Of a DNA stretch of 19,890 nucleotides, positions 1-8,065 are shown piece by piece; positions within the stretch are counted from its first letter, which is position 1, and every line of letters begins with the position of its first letter. The position numbers and the translations under genes are program-made. Under the pieces are notes generated by a model, which saw nothing but the letters and a program-made list of their open reading frames with translations, had not been told where the DNA came from and ran no database searches. The stretch is from SG8-41 sp035456985 (GTDB lineage: Bacteria > Pseudomonadota > Gammaproteobacteria > Burkholderiales > SG8-41), in NCBI GenBank assembly GCA_035456985.1, contig DATICE010000013.1:1-19890 (forward strand), read 5' to 3'.

Positions 1-720
1 TATCTCGCGATCGTGACGCTCGGCTTCGGCGAGATCATCCGCATCTTCCTCAACAACCTGAACCGCCCCTACAACATCACCAACGGCCCGCAGGGAATCA
101 CGCTGATCGATCCGCTCGCGCTCGGCGAACTGTCACTCAACAAGGCCTACACGGTGGCCGGCTTCACGCTGGCGCCGGTGCACAACTACTATTTCGTGTT
201 CCTCGCCTGCGCGGCGGCGTCGATCTTCATCTCGCTGCGACTCGAGGACTCGCGCGTCGGGCGCGCCTGGATCGCCATCCGCGAGGACGAGCTCGCGGCC
301 GGCGCGATGGGCATCAACACGCGCAACCTGAAGCTGCTGGCCTTTGCCATGGGCGCGAGCTTCGGCGGGGTCGCGGGGGGGCTGTTCGTCTCCTTCCAGG
401 GCTTCGTCAGTCCCGAGAGCTTCACGCTGCTCGACTCGATCATGGTGCTGTGCATGGTGGTGCTGGGCGGCATGGGCAACGTCGGCGGGGTCGTGCTCGG
501 CGCTGCGCTTCTCACCGCGCTGCCCGAGGCGTTGCGCTACGCCGGACCGCTGCAGCAGGCGTGGCTCGGCGATATCTACGTGGACCCGTCGGACCTGCGC
601 ATGCTGCTCTTCGGGCTCGCGCTCGTGCTGATGATGCTGCTGCGCCCCGCGGGCCTGTGGCCTTCGTCCATGCGGCGCCGCGAGCTCGCAGGCGCGGAGG
701 AATCCGGTGCCGTCCGCTGA
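1..720 (+). CDS. livM: LivM-type branched-chain amino acid ABC transporter permease (5' truncated)
   Basis: This is the C-terminal 239 residues of an inner-membrane permease of the LIV-I/HAAT ABC family; the reading frame is open from base 1, so the true start lies outside the window. Several hydrophobic segments are visible, including one around HNYYFVFLACAAASIF. The family cytoplasmic loop follows (SRVGRAWIAIREDELAAGAMGIN), then a glycine-rich segment (GASFGGVAGGLFVSFQGFVSPESFTL) and the usual C-terminus LLRPAGLWP. LivM pairs with LivH and is driven by LivG and LivF, both encoded next. Substrates in this family include Leu/Ile/Val but also amides, urea and aromatic acids, and nothing here fixes which one. 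The stop overlaps the livG start by 14 bases, which indicates translational coupling. Confidence 0.93.
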   Translation, partial: YLAIVTLGFGEIIRIFLNNLNRPYNITNGPQGITLIDPLALGELSLNKAYTVAGFTLAPVHNYYFVFLACAAASIFISLRLEDSRVGRAWIAIREDELAAGAMGINTRNLKLLAFAMGASFGGVAGGLFVSFQGFVSPESFTLLDSIMVLCMVVLGGMGNVGGVVLGAALLTALPEALRYAGPLQQAWLGDIYVDPSDLRMLLFGLALVLMMLLRPAGLWPSSMRRRELAGAEESGAVR

Positions 721-1478
721 CCCGCCGCTCCTCGCCGCGCGCTCGCTCGGCAAGCGCTTCGGCGGGCTCGCAGCGCTCGACGGGGTATCGCTCGCGGTAG
801 GGCGCGGACAGATCTTCGGCCTGATCGGTCCCAACGGCGCGGGCAAGACGACGCTGTTCAACGTTCTCACCGGCCTCTACCCGCCGGATAGTGGCGAGTG
901 CGTGTTCGATGGCGAGCGGGTGAGCGGGTTGAAGCCCTACCGGATCGCGGCGCGCGGCATCGCCCGCACCTTCCAGAACATCCGGCTCTTCGCCAACATG
1001 AGCGCGCTCGAGAACGTGATGGTCGGTCGCCACGTGCGCACCCGCGCCGGCGTAGCGGGCGCCGTGCTGCGCGGTGCCGCGACGCGCGCGGAGGAAAATG
1101 CCATCACGGCGCGCGCCTTCGCGCTGCTCGAGTACGTCGGCATCGCCGCGCGCGCGGCGGTGCCCGCCTCCAGCCTCGCCTACGGCGACCAGCGCCGGCT
1201 CGAGATCGCGCGCGCGCTCGCGACCGAGCCCAAGCTCCTCGCGCTCGATGAGCCCGCTGCGGGCATGAACCGGACCGAACGCGCCGAGCTCGCGCGGTTG
1301 CTCGAGCGCATCCGTGCAAGCGGCGTCACGCTGCTCCTGATCGAGCACGACGTGGGCCTCGTGATGGGACTTTGCGACCGCGTCGCCGTGCTCGATTACG
1401 GCAGAAAGATCGCCGAGGGCGAGCCCGCCGCCGTCCAGCGCGACCCCGCGGTGATCGAGGCCTACCTGGGAGGCGCGC

Positions 1479-1486
<8 letters not shown>
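707..1486 (+). CDS. livG: LivG-type ABC transporter ATP-binding protein
   Basis: This cytoplasmic ATPase subunit of the branched-chain amino-acid-type importer has 259 residues, the normal family length. The Walker A motif GPNGAGKTT has its lysine at about residue 47. The signature region is the LivG variant SLAYGDQRRLEIARAL rather than LSGGQ, followed by Walker B LLALDEPAAGMN and the H-loop LLIEHD. The start is GTG at 707, chosen because a good ribosome binding site (GGAGG, 696-700) lies 6 bases upstream and the N-terminus then aligns with the family. It begins inside the end of livM, and its own end overlaps livF by 8 bases, so the three genes form one translationally coupled unit. Confidence 0.95.
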
Positions 1487-2183
<697 letters not shown>

Positions 2184-2190
2184 TCAGCAG

Positions 2191-4023
2191 ATGCCGGAAC
2201 TGAGCGCCGCTTTGCCGCCGCTCGCGCCTTCGCGCATGGCGCGATTCGTCCGGCGCGCGCTCCTCGCCGCCGTCACCCTCGCGCTCGCGGCGATACTCGG
2301 CTACCTCTACCTCAAGACCGAGGGGGCGGATTTCAAGCGCCAGAACGAGGTGCTGGCGGCACTGCGCGAGCTGAAGGAAATCGACTCGCGCTGGGACGTC
2401 GACGTCCTGCGCGCCTACACCGAGCTCGCCCCGCGTGAGGCGCCGCCGTCCGACCAGGGCGCGACGGTCGCGCGCCTCCTGCGCGAGCTCACGGCCGCCG
2501 GCGCGGCACTCGGCAGCCCGGTGCTCGCGCGTGGACTGCCCGAGCTCGGAGCCGCGTTCCACCAGAAAACCGCGATGATCGAGAAATTCAGGACGGCGAA
2601 TGCCGCCGCGCGGCAGGCGCTGACGCAGGTGGTGGCGTCCGAGAGCGAAATCGCCGGCCTGGTCCGCGGCTCGTGGCGGGACTTCCGCGACCGCGAGCGC
2701 CTGGTGGCGGCGGAGAGCGCTGCGGTCCAGTTGATCGCCGAATCCCAGCGCTATTACTTCACGCCCGGCGAGGAGCGGCGCAAGCTCGTCGAGTCGATCC
2801 TCGCCGACCTGCGGGACGCGGGGCCGCGCCTGCCGGCGGCGCTGCGCGGCGGTCTCGGCCGCCTGGACGGCCGCGTGCGACAGTTGCTCGAGACGAAGGC
2901 CGGCGAGCAGGAATTGTTCACCCGGCTCGCTTTCATGACTGCCGGCCCGCGCGTGGACACCCTGACCAACGCGTTCTCGCGCGAGCTGGAGGCGATGCTC
3001 CTCGACCAGGAGTTCTACCGTTCCTATCTCGTCGCCTATTCGGGCGCTCTCCTCGTCCTGATCGGATACCTGGCCATGCGACTCCTCGCAAGCTACCGGC
3101 TGCTAAACGCCGCGAACGAGGAGCTGGAGCGACGCGTCATCGAGCGCACCCGGGAGCTGTCGGAGGCGTTGAGGCAATTGAAGGAGTCGGAGGCGCAGTT
3201 GATCCAGTCCGAGAAGATGTCCTCGCTCGGGCAGATGGTGGCCGGCGTGGCGCACGAGATCAACACACCGCTCGCCTACGCCAAGAACAGCCTCGGCTCG
3301 GTGGGCGGAAGGCTGCAGGATCTCTCGCGCCTTGCCGCGGAAACCGAGAAGCTGCTCGAGCTGCTGCGCTCGGGCGCCGCCGATCCCCCGGCGCTCGCCG
3401 AGCAGTTCGGGCTGACGGAGCGCGTGGTCGCGCAGCTCCGCGCCCACCGCGCGCTCGAGGAACTGCAGGCGCTGGTGAAGGACGGGCTCCACGGCATCGG
3501 GCAGATTTCCGAGATCGTGGGGAATCTCAAGAATTTCTCTCGCCTGGACCGCAGCAAGATCGCGGCTTTCAACGTGAACGAGGGCCTCGACAGCACGCTC
3601 GCGATCGCCCGCCATGAGCTGAAGCATCACGTGGTGAGGAAGAGTTACGGCAACGTCCCGGCCATCACCTGCTCGCCCTCCCAGATCAACCAGGTGTTCC
3701 TGAACCTCATCACCAACGCGGCCCAGGCGATGGGGTCGCGCCAGGGCGAGATCCGCATCACCACGCGCCGCGAGGACGCCGGGCATGTCGCGGTGGAGGT
3801 GGCGGACACCGGCAAAGGCATCCCCCCCGATGTGCTGCCCAAGATCTTCGATCCGTTTTTCACCACCAAGGAGGTCGGCAAGGGCACCGGGCTCGGCCTC
3901 TCGATCGTCTACAAGATCGTCGAGCAGCACGGCGGCAAGATCAGCGTCGATTCCACCGTGGGGGTTGGCACGCGGTTCACCGTGGTGCTACCGTTGCAGC
4001 CACCGGCAGCGGCGGCGGCGTGA
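2191..4023 (+). CDS. membrane sensor histidine kinase, all-helical (DAHL-like) sensor
   Basis: This is an inner-membrane sensor kinase of 610 residues. A first membrane helix lies at about 22-41. A long, helix-rich, charged extracytoplasmic domain spans about 45-275, and a second membrane helix about 279-300. A coiled-coil linker follows (NEELERRVIERTRELSEALRQLKESEAQLIQSEKM). The phosphoacceptor H box is GVAHEINTPL with His355; the ATPase domain has the N box NLITNAAQAM (Asn509), G1 DTGKGIP (Asp539), the F box DPFFTTK and G2 GTGLGLS. The kinase looks catalytically complete, and the H-to-N spacing with an extra helical insert resembles the HPK4 subgroup. The all-helical sensor resembles the DAHL family (double all-helical ligand binding), but this is judged by eye. 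The start ATG is weakly supported by a Shine-Dalgarno sequence. Its partner is probably the receiver of the next gene, 28 bases downstream. Its ligand is unknown; the tight link to livMGF hints at the transporter substrate. Confidence 0.88.
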   Translation: MPELSAALPPLAPSRMARFVRRALLAAVTLALAAILGYLYLKTEGADFKRQNEVLAALRELKEIDSRWDVDVLRAYTELAPREAPPSDQGATVARLLRELTAAGAALGSPVLARGLPELGAAFHQKTAMIEKFRTANAAARQALTQVVASESEIAGLVRGSWRDFRDRERLVAAESAAVQLIAESQRYYFTPGEERRKLVESILADLRDAGPRLPAALRGGLGRLDGRVRQLLETKAGEQELFTRLAFMTAGPRVDTLTNAFSRELEAMLLDQEFYRSYLVAYSGALLVLIGYLAMRLLASYRLLNAANEELERRVIERTRELSEALRQLKESEAQLIQSEKMSSLGQMVAGVAHEINTPLAYAKNSLGSVGGRLQDLSRLAAETEKLLELLRSGAADPPALAEQFGLTERVVAQLRAHRALEELQALVKDGLHGIGQISEIVGNLKNFSRLDRSKIAAFNVNEGLDSTLAIARHELKHHVVRKSYGNVPAITCSPSQINQVFLNLITNAAQAMGSRQGEIRITTRREDAGHVAVEVADTGKGIPPDVLPKIFDPFFTTKEVGKGTGLGLSIVYKIVEQHGGKISVDSTVGVGTRFTVVLPLQPPAAAAA

Positions 4024-4051
4024 GCGCGGCTCGATCACCCGGTCCGGATCC

Positions 4052-5962
4052 ATGAACAGTCCCGCCTCCATCGGCAAGTACCAGGTCCAGGACGTGCTCG
4101 GCCAGGGCGGTATGGGCGTCGTGTACCGCGCGTTCGATCCCGCGATCGAGCGCACGGTCGCGATCAAGGTCATCACGAAGTCTGCGCTTGATGCCGCCGA
4201 CCTGCAGTACGTGCTGACGCGCTTCCGCCACGAGGCCCGGGCGGTGGGCCGCTTGACGCACCCGCGCATCGCCGCGATCTACGACTACGGCGAGGACGAC
4301 GAGCTCGCCTACATCGTGATGGAGCTCGTGAACGGCAAATCGCTGTTTCACCATCAGCAGGGCGAGGCGCGATTCGCGTTGAAGGAGGTCGGCGAGCTGA
4401 TCAGGCAGCTCCTCGACGGGCTCGCCTACGCGCACGCGCAGGGCGTGGTCCACCGCGACATCAAGCCGTCGAACATCCTGATCAACGACGATGGACGGCT
4501 GAAGCTCACCGATTTCGGCATTGCGCGCATCGACACCTCCACGCTGACCCAGGTGGGCGAGATCATGGGCTCGCCGGGCTACATGTCTCCCGAGCAGTTT
4601 CTCGGCACCGACATCGATGCGCGCGGCGACGTCTACTCGGTGGGGGTCATCGCGTACGAGCTGCTCGCCGGCCGCCGCCCGTTCATCGGCAACAACGCCG
4701 AGGTGATGCGCCAGGCGCTGAACGAGCAGCCCGCGAACCCCTCGGAATTCAACCCGAAGATCTCGGTCCAGCTTGATTGGGCGGTGCACAAGGCGCTCGC
4801 CAAGAAGCGCGAGGAGCGCTTCCAGTCCGCGAAGGAATTCTCCGACGCCTTCTCCAACGGCATCGAGGCGAGCCTGCGGCAGACGCGCGGCGCGCCCGGC
4901 GCCGTCACCGACGAGCCGACGCAGCGCATCGATCCCAAGCTGGTGCAGGCCGCACGCATGCTGGCGGGCCTGCAGCAGGCCCGCGCCGGGGTCCCGACCC
5001 GGCCCGGCACGGCAACGGCCGCTCCCGATCCTGCGCCCGCCGCGGCGGGAAACCCGGCCGAAGCCCCGGGGAGCCGGAAAGCGCGCGTCCTGTTCGTGGA
5101 CGACGAGGAGCGCATCGTGACCGCCCTGCGCTCGATCTTCCGGCCCCACTACCACGTGTTCACCGCGACCAACGGTCCGGAGGCGCTCGAGTTCGTGCGC
5201 AAGTTCCAGCCCCACGTCGTGGTGAGCGACCAGCGCATGCCGGAGATGACGGGAGTCGAGCTCCTGCGCCGGGTGAAAGGCCTCGCTCCGAATTCGGTGC
5301 GTCTGCTGCTGACCGGCTACTCGGACCTTGCGGCGATCGTCGGTTCGGTGAACGACGGCGAGGTGTACCGCTTTATCTCCAAGCCGTGGGACAACCAGGA
5401 AATCCAGAACATCATTGCCGAGGCGGCGGCGATCGCGTTCGACCTCGCGGCCACCACCGCGACACCCCCGATCCTGCCCGACCGGATGGAGGCGGGCGTG
5501 CTGGTGATCGAAGCCCGCGACGAGACGCTGCGGGTGGTCACGCGCCTCATCGGCGGCGCCTGCCCGGTATACCACGCGAAGAACCTCGACGAGGGGCTGA
5601 GCCAGCTCGAGACACACGAGACCGCCCTCATCGTCGCCGACGTTGCGAGCCGGAGCGAGGAAATCATCGCGGCCTTCAAGGCTCTCAAGCAGGAACGCCC
5701 TGAGATCCTCGCGATCGTGCTGACCGAAGCTTCCGACTCAGAGCTGGTGATCGAGCTCATCAACCAGGCGCAGATTTTCCGGTTCATCAACAAGCCGGTA
5801 AATCCCGAACTGCTGCGGCAGCATGCCCAGGCGGCGTTGATTCGTTACCAGTCCTTCAAGCAGAACCCGCACCTCACCCGCCAGTACCAGGTCGCCGCGG
5901 GCGTGGCCGGCGTGAGCCAGTCAATACTCGCGCGGGTGAAGTCGTTGAAGAGCTGGTTCTGA
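4052..5962 (+). CDS. Ser/Thr protein kinase fused to two receiver domains
   Basis: This is a 636-residue cytoplasmic fusion protein with no membrane helix. Residues about 8-275 form a PknB-like kinase: glycine loop LGQGGMGVVY, Lys39 in VAIK, catalytic HRDIKPSN (Asp136), DFG (Asp154), then SPGYMSPEQ and DVYSVGVIAYELLAGRRPF. A Pro/Ala-rich linker (about 285-342) follows. Receiver 1 (about 345-465) is complete, with acidic pair Asp350/351, phosphoacceptor Asp393 in VVVSDQRMPEMTG, Thr421 and Lys444. A second receiver-like domain (about 485-600) keeps Asp530, a Thr and Lys581, but has VLVIEARDE where the acidic pair should be, so it is probably degenerate. The start at 4052 follows the histidine kinase stop and gives a normal kinase N-terminus; the frame is open further upstream but that part is unlike any kinase and overlaps the kinase gene before it. 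I infer that the upstream histidine kinase phosphorylates Asp393 to control Ser/Thr kinase activity. Confidence 0.9.
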   Translation: MNSPASIGKYQVQDVLGQGGMGVVYRAFDPAIERTVAIKVITKSALDAADLQYVLTRFRHEARAVGRLTHPRIAAIYDYGEDDELAYIVMELVNGKSLFHHQQGEARFALKEVGELIRQLLDGLAYAHAQGVVHRDIKPSNILINDDGRLKLTDFGIARIDTSTLTQVGEIMGSPGYMSPEQFLGTDIDARGDVYSVGVIAYELLAGRRPFIGNNAEVMRQALNEQPANPSEFNPKISVQLDWAVHKALAKKREERFQSAKEFSDAFSNGIEASLRQTRGAPGAVTDEPTQRIDPKLVQAARMLAGLQQARAGVPTRPGTATAAPDPAPAAAGNPAEAPGSRKARVLFVDDEERIVTALRSIFRPHYHVFTATNGPEALEFVRKFQPHVVVSDQRMPEMTGVELLRRVKGLAPNSVRLLLTGYSDLAAIVGSVNDGEVYRFISKPWDNQEIQNIIAEAAAIAFDLAATTATPPILPDRMEAGVLVIEARDETLRVVTRLIGGACPVYHAKNLDEGLSQLETHETALIVADVASRSEEIIAAFKALKQERPEILAIVLTEASDSELVIELINQAQIFRFINKPVNPELLRQHAQAALIRYQSFKQNPHLTRQYQVAAGVAGVSQSILARVKSLKSWF

Positions 5963-6002
5963 CCCGGCTCTCGCCTCGTTTCTCTCGTTTCTCGCGCCGC
6001 CC

Positions 6003-6902
6003 TCAGTCGGCCCAGTCGCGGGCGACGAGAAACTCCGTGTAGAGCTTATCCTCCGGGCTGCCGGGCTCGGGTTTCCAGTCGTAACGCCACTCGGCCCGCG
6101 GCGGCAGCGACATCAGAATCGCCTCGGTGCGCCCGCCGGACTGCAGCCCAAACAGCGTGCCGCGGTCGTAGACCAGGTTGAATTCAACGTAACGGCTGCG
6201 GCGATAGGCCTGGAACGCGCGCTCGCGCTCTCCGTAGGCAAGTTCCCTGCGGCGCTCGAGTATGGGGAGATAGGCGGGCAGGAACTGCGATCCCACGCCG
6301 CGGGTCAAGGCGAAGCACGCCGCGAAATCCGGCTGGTTGAGGTCATCGAAAAACACCCCGCCGATGCCGCGCGGCTCCGCCCGGTGCCTGAGATAGAAAT
6401 ACTCGTCGCACCACTTCTTGTAGCGCGGGTAGCGCTCGGCACCGTAAGGGGCGAGCGCCTCGCGGCAGGCGCGGTGAAAATGGCGCGCGTCCTCGGCGAA
6501 CGGGTAATAGGGCGTGAGATCCATGCCGCCGCCGAACCACCACGCCGGCGCCGCGCCGTCTTTTTCCGCCACGAAGAATCGCACGTTCATGTGCACGGTC
6601 GGCACGTACGGGTTGCGCGGGTGCAGCACCAGCGAAACACCCATCGCCTGAAACGAGCGGCCGGCGAGCTCCGGGCGGCTGGCGCTCGCGGAAGGTGGCA
6701 GGCTGCGGCCGTGAACGTGCGAGAAGTTGACGCCCGCGCGCTCGAACACGCCCCCGTCCTCGAGCACCTGCGCGACCCCACCGCCGCCTTCGGGGCGCGA
6801 CCATTCGTCACGACGGAATGCGCGCCCGTCGACCCCGCTCAGGCTCGCGACGATGGTTTGCTGCAGTCCGGTCAGAAACCGCTTGACGGCGTCGACGTCC
6901 AC
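6003..6902 (-). CDS. hemF: oxygen-dependent coproporphyrinogen III oxidase
   Basis: HemF oxidatively decarboxylates coproporphyrinogen III to protoporphyrinogen IX with O2 in haem synthesis, in the cytoplasm. The 299 residues match the family length. Conserved blocks in order are GGGG (about 39-42), VFERAGVNFSHVHG, LAGRSFQAMGVSLVLHPRNPYVPTVHMNVRFF (79-110), WWFGGGMDLTPYYPF (121-135), KKWCDEYFYLRHR, PRGIGGVFFDDL, and the C-terminal block YVEFNLVYDRGTLFGLQSGGRTEAILMSLPP. I chose the GTG at 6902 because the conserved part starts there. An open frame extends upstream but overlaps the preceding binding-protein gene. The Shine-Dalgarno sequence is poor; a GAGGAG lies about 24 bases upstream, too far to be convincing. 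It converges with the kinase-receiver gene, with a 40-base gap that shows no clear terminator. Presence of HemF indicates an aerobic or facultative lifestyle. Confidence 0.95.
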   Translation of the reverse strand: MDVDAVKRFLTGLQQTIVASLSGVDGRAFRRDEWSRPEGGGGVAQVLEDGGVFERAGVNFSHVHGRSLPPSASASRPELAGRSFQAMGVSLVLHPRNPYVPTVHMNVRFFVAEKDGAAPAWWFGGGMDLTPYYPFAEDARHFHRACREALAPYGAERYPRYKKWCDEYFYLRHRAEPRGIGGVFFDDLNQPDFAACFALTRGVGSQFLPAYLPILERRRELAYGERERAFQAYRRSRYVEFNLVYDRGTLFGLQSGGRTEAILMSLPPRAEWRYDWKPEPGSPEDKLYTEFLVARDWAD

Positions 6903-6948
6903 TGGGGGGCGGCGCTGAGCGAGCCTGCTCCTCGGGGCGAGGCGAGGG

Positions 6949-7926
6949 CTATTTGGAGTCCCGCCGGATGCCGAGCGCCTTGACCGTCCGGGCGATTTCC
7001 GCGTCTTCGCTGGCGATCGCCTTGCCGAAATCGGCAGCCGGCAGGAACGCGGGCGTGACCAGCAGTTTCCCGGTCGCGCGCGCGAATTCCGGGCTCGCCA
7101 CCGTCTTGCGAACCGCGTCCTCGAGCCGGGCAACGATCCGCGGCGGTGTGCCCTTGGGCACCACCACGCCGCGCCATAATTCCGCGCTGATATTCATTCC
7201 CTGCTCGCGGGCGGTCGGGACGTCGGGAAAAAACGGGTCGCGTGCACCGCTCATCGCAACGAGCGCGCGCACGGTGCCGGCCTGCACCAGCCCCGCAAGC
7301 GCACCGGGGAGCTGCACCACGGCATCGACGTGCCCTCCGAGCAGGCTCGGCACCACCTGCGCGGCGTTGAAGGGCACATCCACGACTTCGAAGCCCGCGG
7401 CCTTGAACAGCCATACCGAGGAGAGATGGGTGTGGCTGCCGAACCCCGAATTCCCGATGGTCAACGTGCCCGGTTTCGCCTTGGCCTGCTGCAGGATGTC
7501 GCGGAGAGTCTTCCATGGCGCCTCGCTCCGCACGAATAGCAGAGGTGTCTCGATCTGGACGCGCGCCACCGGCAGGAATGACTTGTAGTCGAACGGAAGC
7601 ATTCCGGTGTGGTAGGTGGTCGAGATCGCGTTCGAGCCCCATACCATGTGATGGCCGTCCGCGGCCTGCTGGACGGCATATTTGAAACCGACGGCGCCGC
7701 CCCCGCCCGGCCGGTTGACCACCACGATCTGGGTGCCAAGCTGGCGCCCCATGCCTTCCGCGAGCACGCGCGCCGTGACGTCCGCGGAAGTCCCGGCCGG
7801 AAACAGCACGACAAATTCGATCGGTCGCCCGGCCGGATACGGTTGCTGCGCCGCCACCGGCATAACCGCCGCGAGCCCCGCCAGAAACGCGAGGAACCTG
7901 AAAATTGAAGCGCGTGGAGCTGACAT
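6949..7926 (-). CDS. Bug/TctC-family tripartite tricarboxylate transporter substrate-binding protein
   Basis: This is a periplasmic solute-binding protein of 325 residues, the usual length. It has a Sec signal peptide (FRFLAFLAGLAAVMPVAA, cleavage likely after VAA before QQPYPAG). The Bug family pattern follows: PAGRPIEFVVLFPAGTSADVTARVLAEGM, then QIVVVNRPGGGGAVGFKYA, GNSGFGSHTHLSSVWL, VPFNAAQVVPSLLGGHVDAVV and FPDVPTAREQGMNISAELWRGVVVPKGTP. Such proteins bind carboxylates and similar anions and are strongly expanded in Betaproteobacteria. No TctA or TctB membrane partner is encoded nearby, so this is an orphan receptor and its ligand cannot be told from sequence. The ATG is fixed by a strong ribosome binding site. 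Two hairpins separate it from the upstream VOC gene. Confidence 0.92.
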   Translation of the reverse strand: MSAPRASIFRFLAFLAGLAAVMPVAAQQPYPAGRPIEFVVLFPAGTSADVTARVLAEGMGRQLGTQIVVVNRPGGGGAVGFKYAVQQAADGHHMVWGSNAISTTYHTGMLPFDYKSFLPVARVQIETPLLFVRSEAPWKTLRDILQQAKAKPGTLTIGNSGFGSHTHLSSVWLFKAAGFEVVDVPFNAAQVVPSLLGGHVDAVVQLPGALAGLVQAGTVRALVAMSGARDPFFPDVPTAREQGMNISAELWRGVVVPKGTPPRIVARLEDAVRKTVASPEFARATGKLLVTPAFLPAADFGKAIASEDAEIARTVKALGIRRDSK

Positions 7927-7933
7927 GGATATG

Positions 7934-7940
7934 CCTCCTC
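7934..7940 (-). promoter_or_regulatory. ribosome binding site of the Bug-family gene
   Basis: GAGGAGG on the minus strand lies 7 bases before the ATG at 7926. It is the strongest Shine-Dalgarno match seen in the window and decides the start of the gene. Confidence 0.85.
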
Positions 7941-7990
7941 TTCGTTTTTCCTGCGCGGGACCAGGAGGTGGTCGCAGGGTTTTCGGCACG

Positions 7991-7996
7991 ATTTTA
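7991..7996 (-). promoter_or_regulatory. possible -10 element (TAAAAT) for the Bug-family gene
   Basis: TAAAAT on the minus strand stands out in GC-rich surroundings and lies 65 bases upstream of the ATG at 7926. No convincing -35 hexamer is present at 16-18 bases, so this is a weak candidate that would give a leader of about 58 bases. Confidence 0.3.
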
Positions 7997-8018
7997 GCAG
8001 GGAGTCGCGCTGGGGTGC

Positions 8019-8043
8019 GGCCGCAGCAGGAGGGACTGCGGCC
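8019..8043 (-). other. GC-rich hairpin between VOC and Bug-family genes
   Basis: There is a perfect 8-bp stem (GGCCGCAG / CTGCGGCC) with a 9-base loop. On the minus strand it lies 23 bases after the VOC stop codon. No T-run follows, so it is not a classical intrinsic terminator; it could act as a transcript 3'-end stabiliser or a weak attenuator. Confidence 0.45.
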
Positions 8044-8047
8044 CCGG

Positions 8048-8065
8048 CGTGCCCCCGGGAGCACG
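8048..8065 (-). other. near-palindromic hairpin just after the VOC stop
   Basis: This 18-base near-palindrome (CGTGC ... GCACG with a CCCC/GGGA centre, one mismatch) directly abuts the VOC stop codon at 8066-8068. Together with the stem at 8019-8043 it makes two hairpins in tandem. It lacks a T-run. Confidence 0.35.

Noticed and set aside
3785..4051. N-terminal extension of the Ser/Thr kinase frame by 89 codons
   Set aside because: It lies inside the ATPase domain of the histidine kinase gene in another frame and is Ser/Arg-rich; the kinase domain starts naturally from the ATG at 4052.
3977..5617. 546-codon open frame on the minus strand across the Ser/Thr kinase-receiver gene
   Set aside because: The plus-strand frame has unmistakable kinase and receiver motifs; the antisense frame is Arg/His/Asp-rich low-complexity sequence as expected from high-GC antisense.
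5963..6002. Terminator between the converging kinase-receiver and hemF genes
   Set aside because: The 40 bases contain only a short CTCGTTT direct repeat and no stem-loop with a T-run.
6903..7133. N-terminal extension of the hemF frame
   Set aside because: It overlaps the end of the Bug-family gene and has no similarity to HemF; the conserved part starts at the GTG at 6902.
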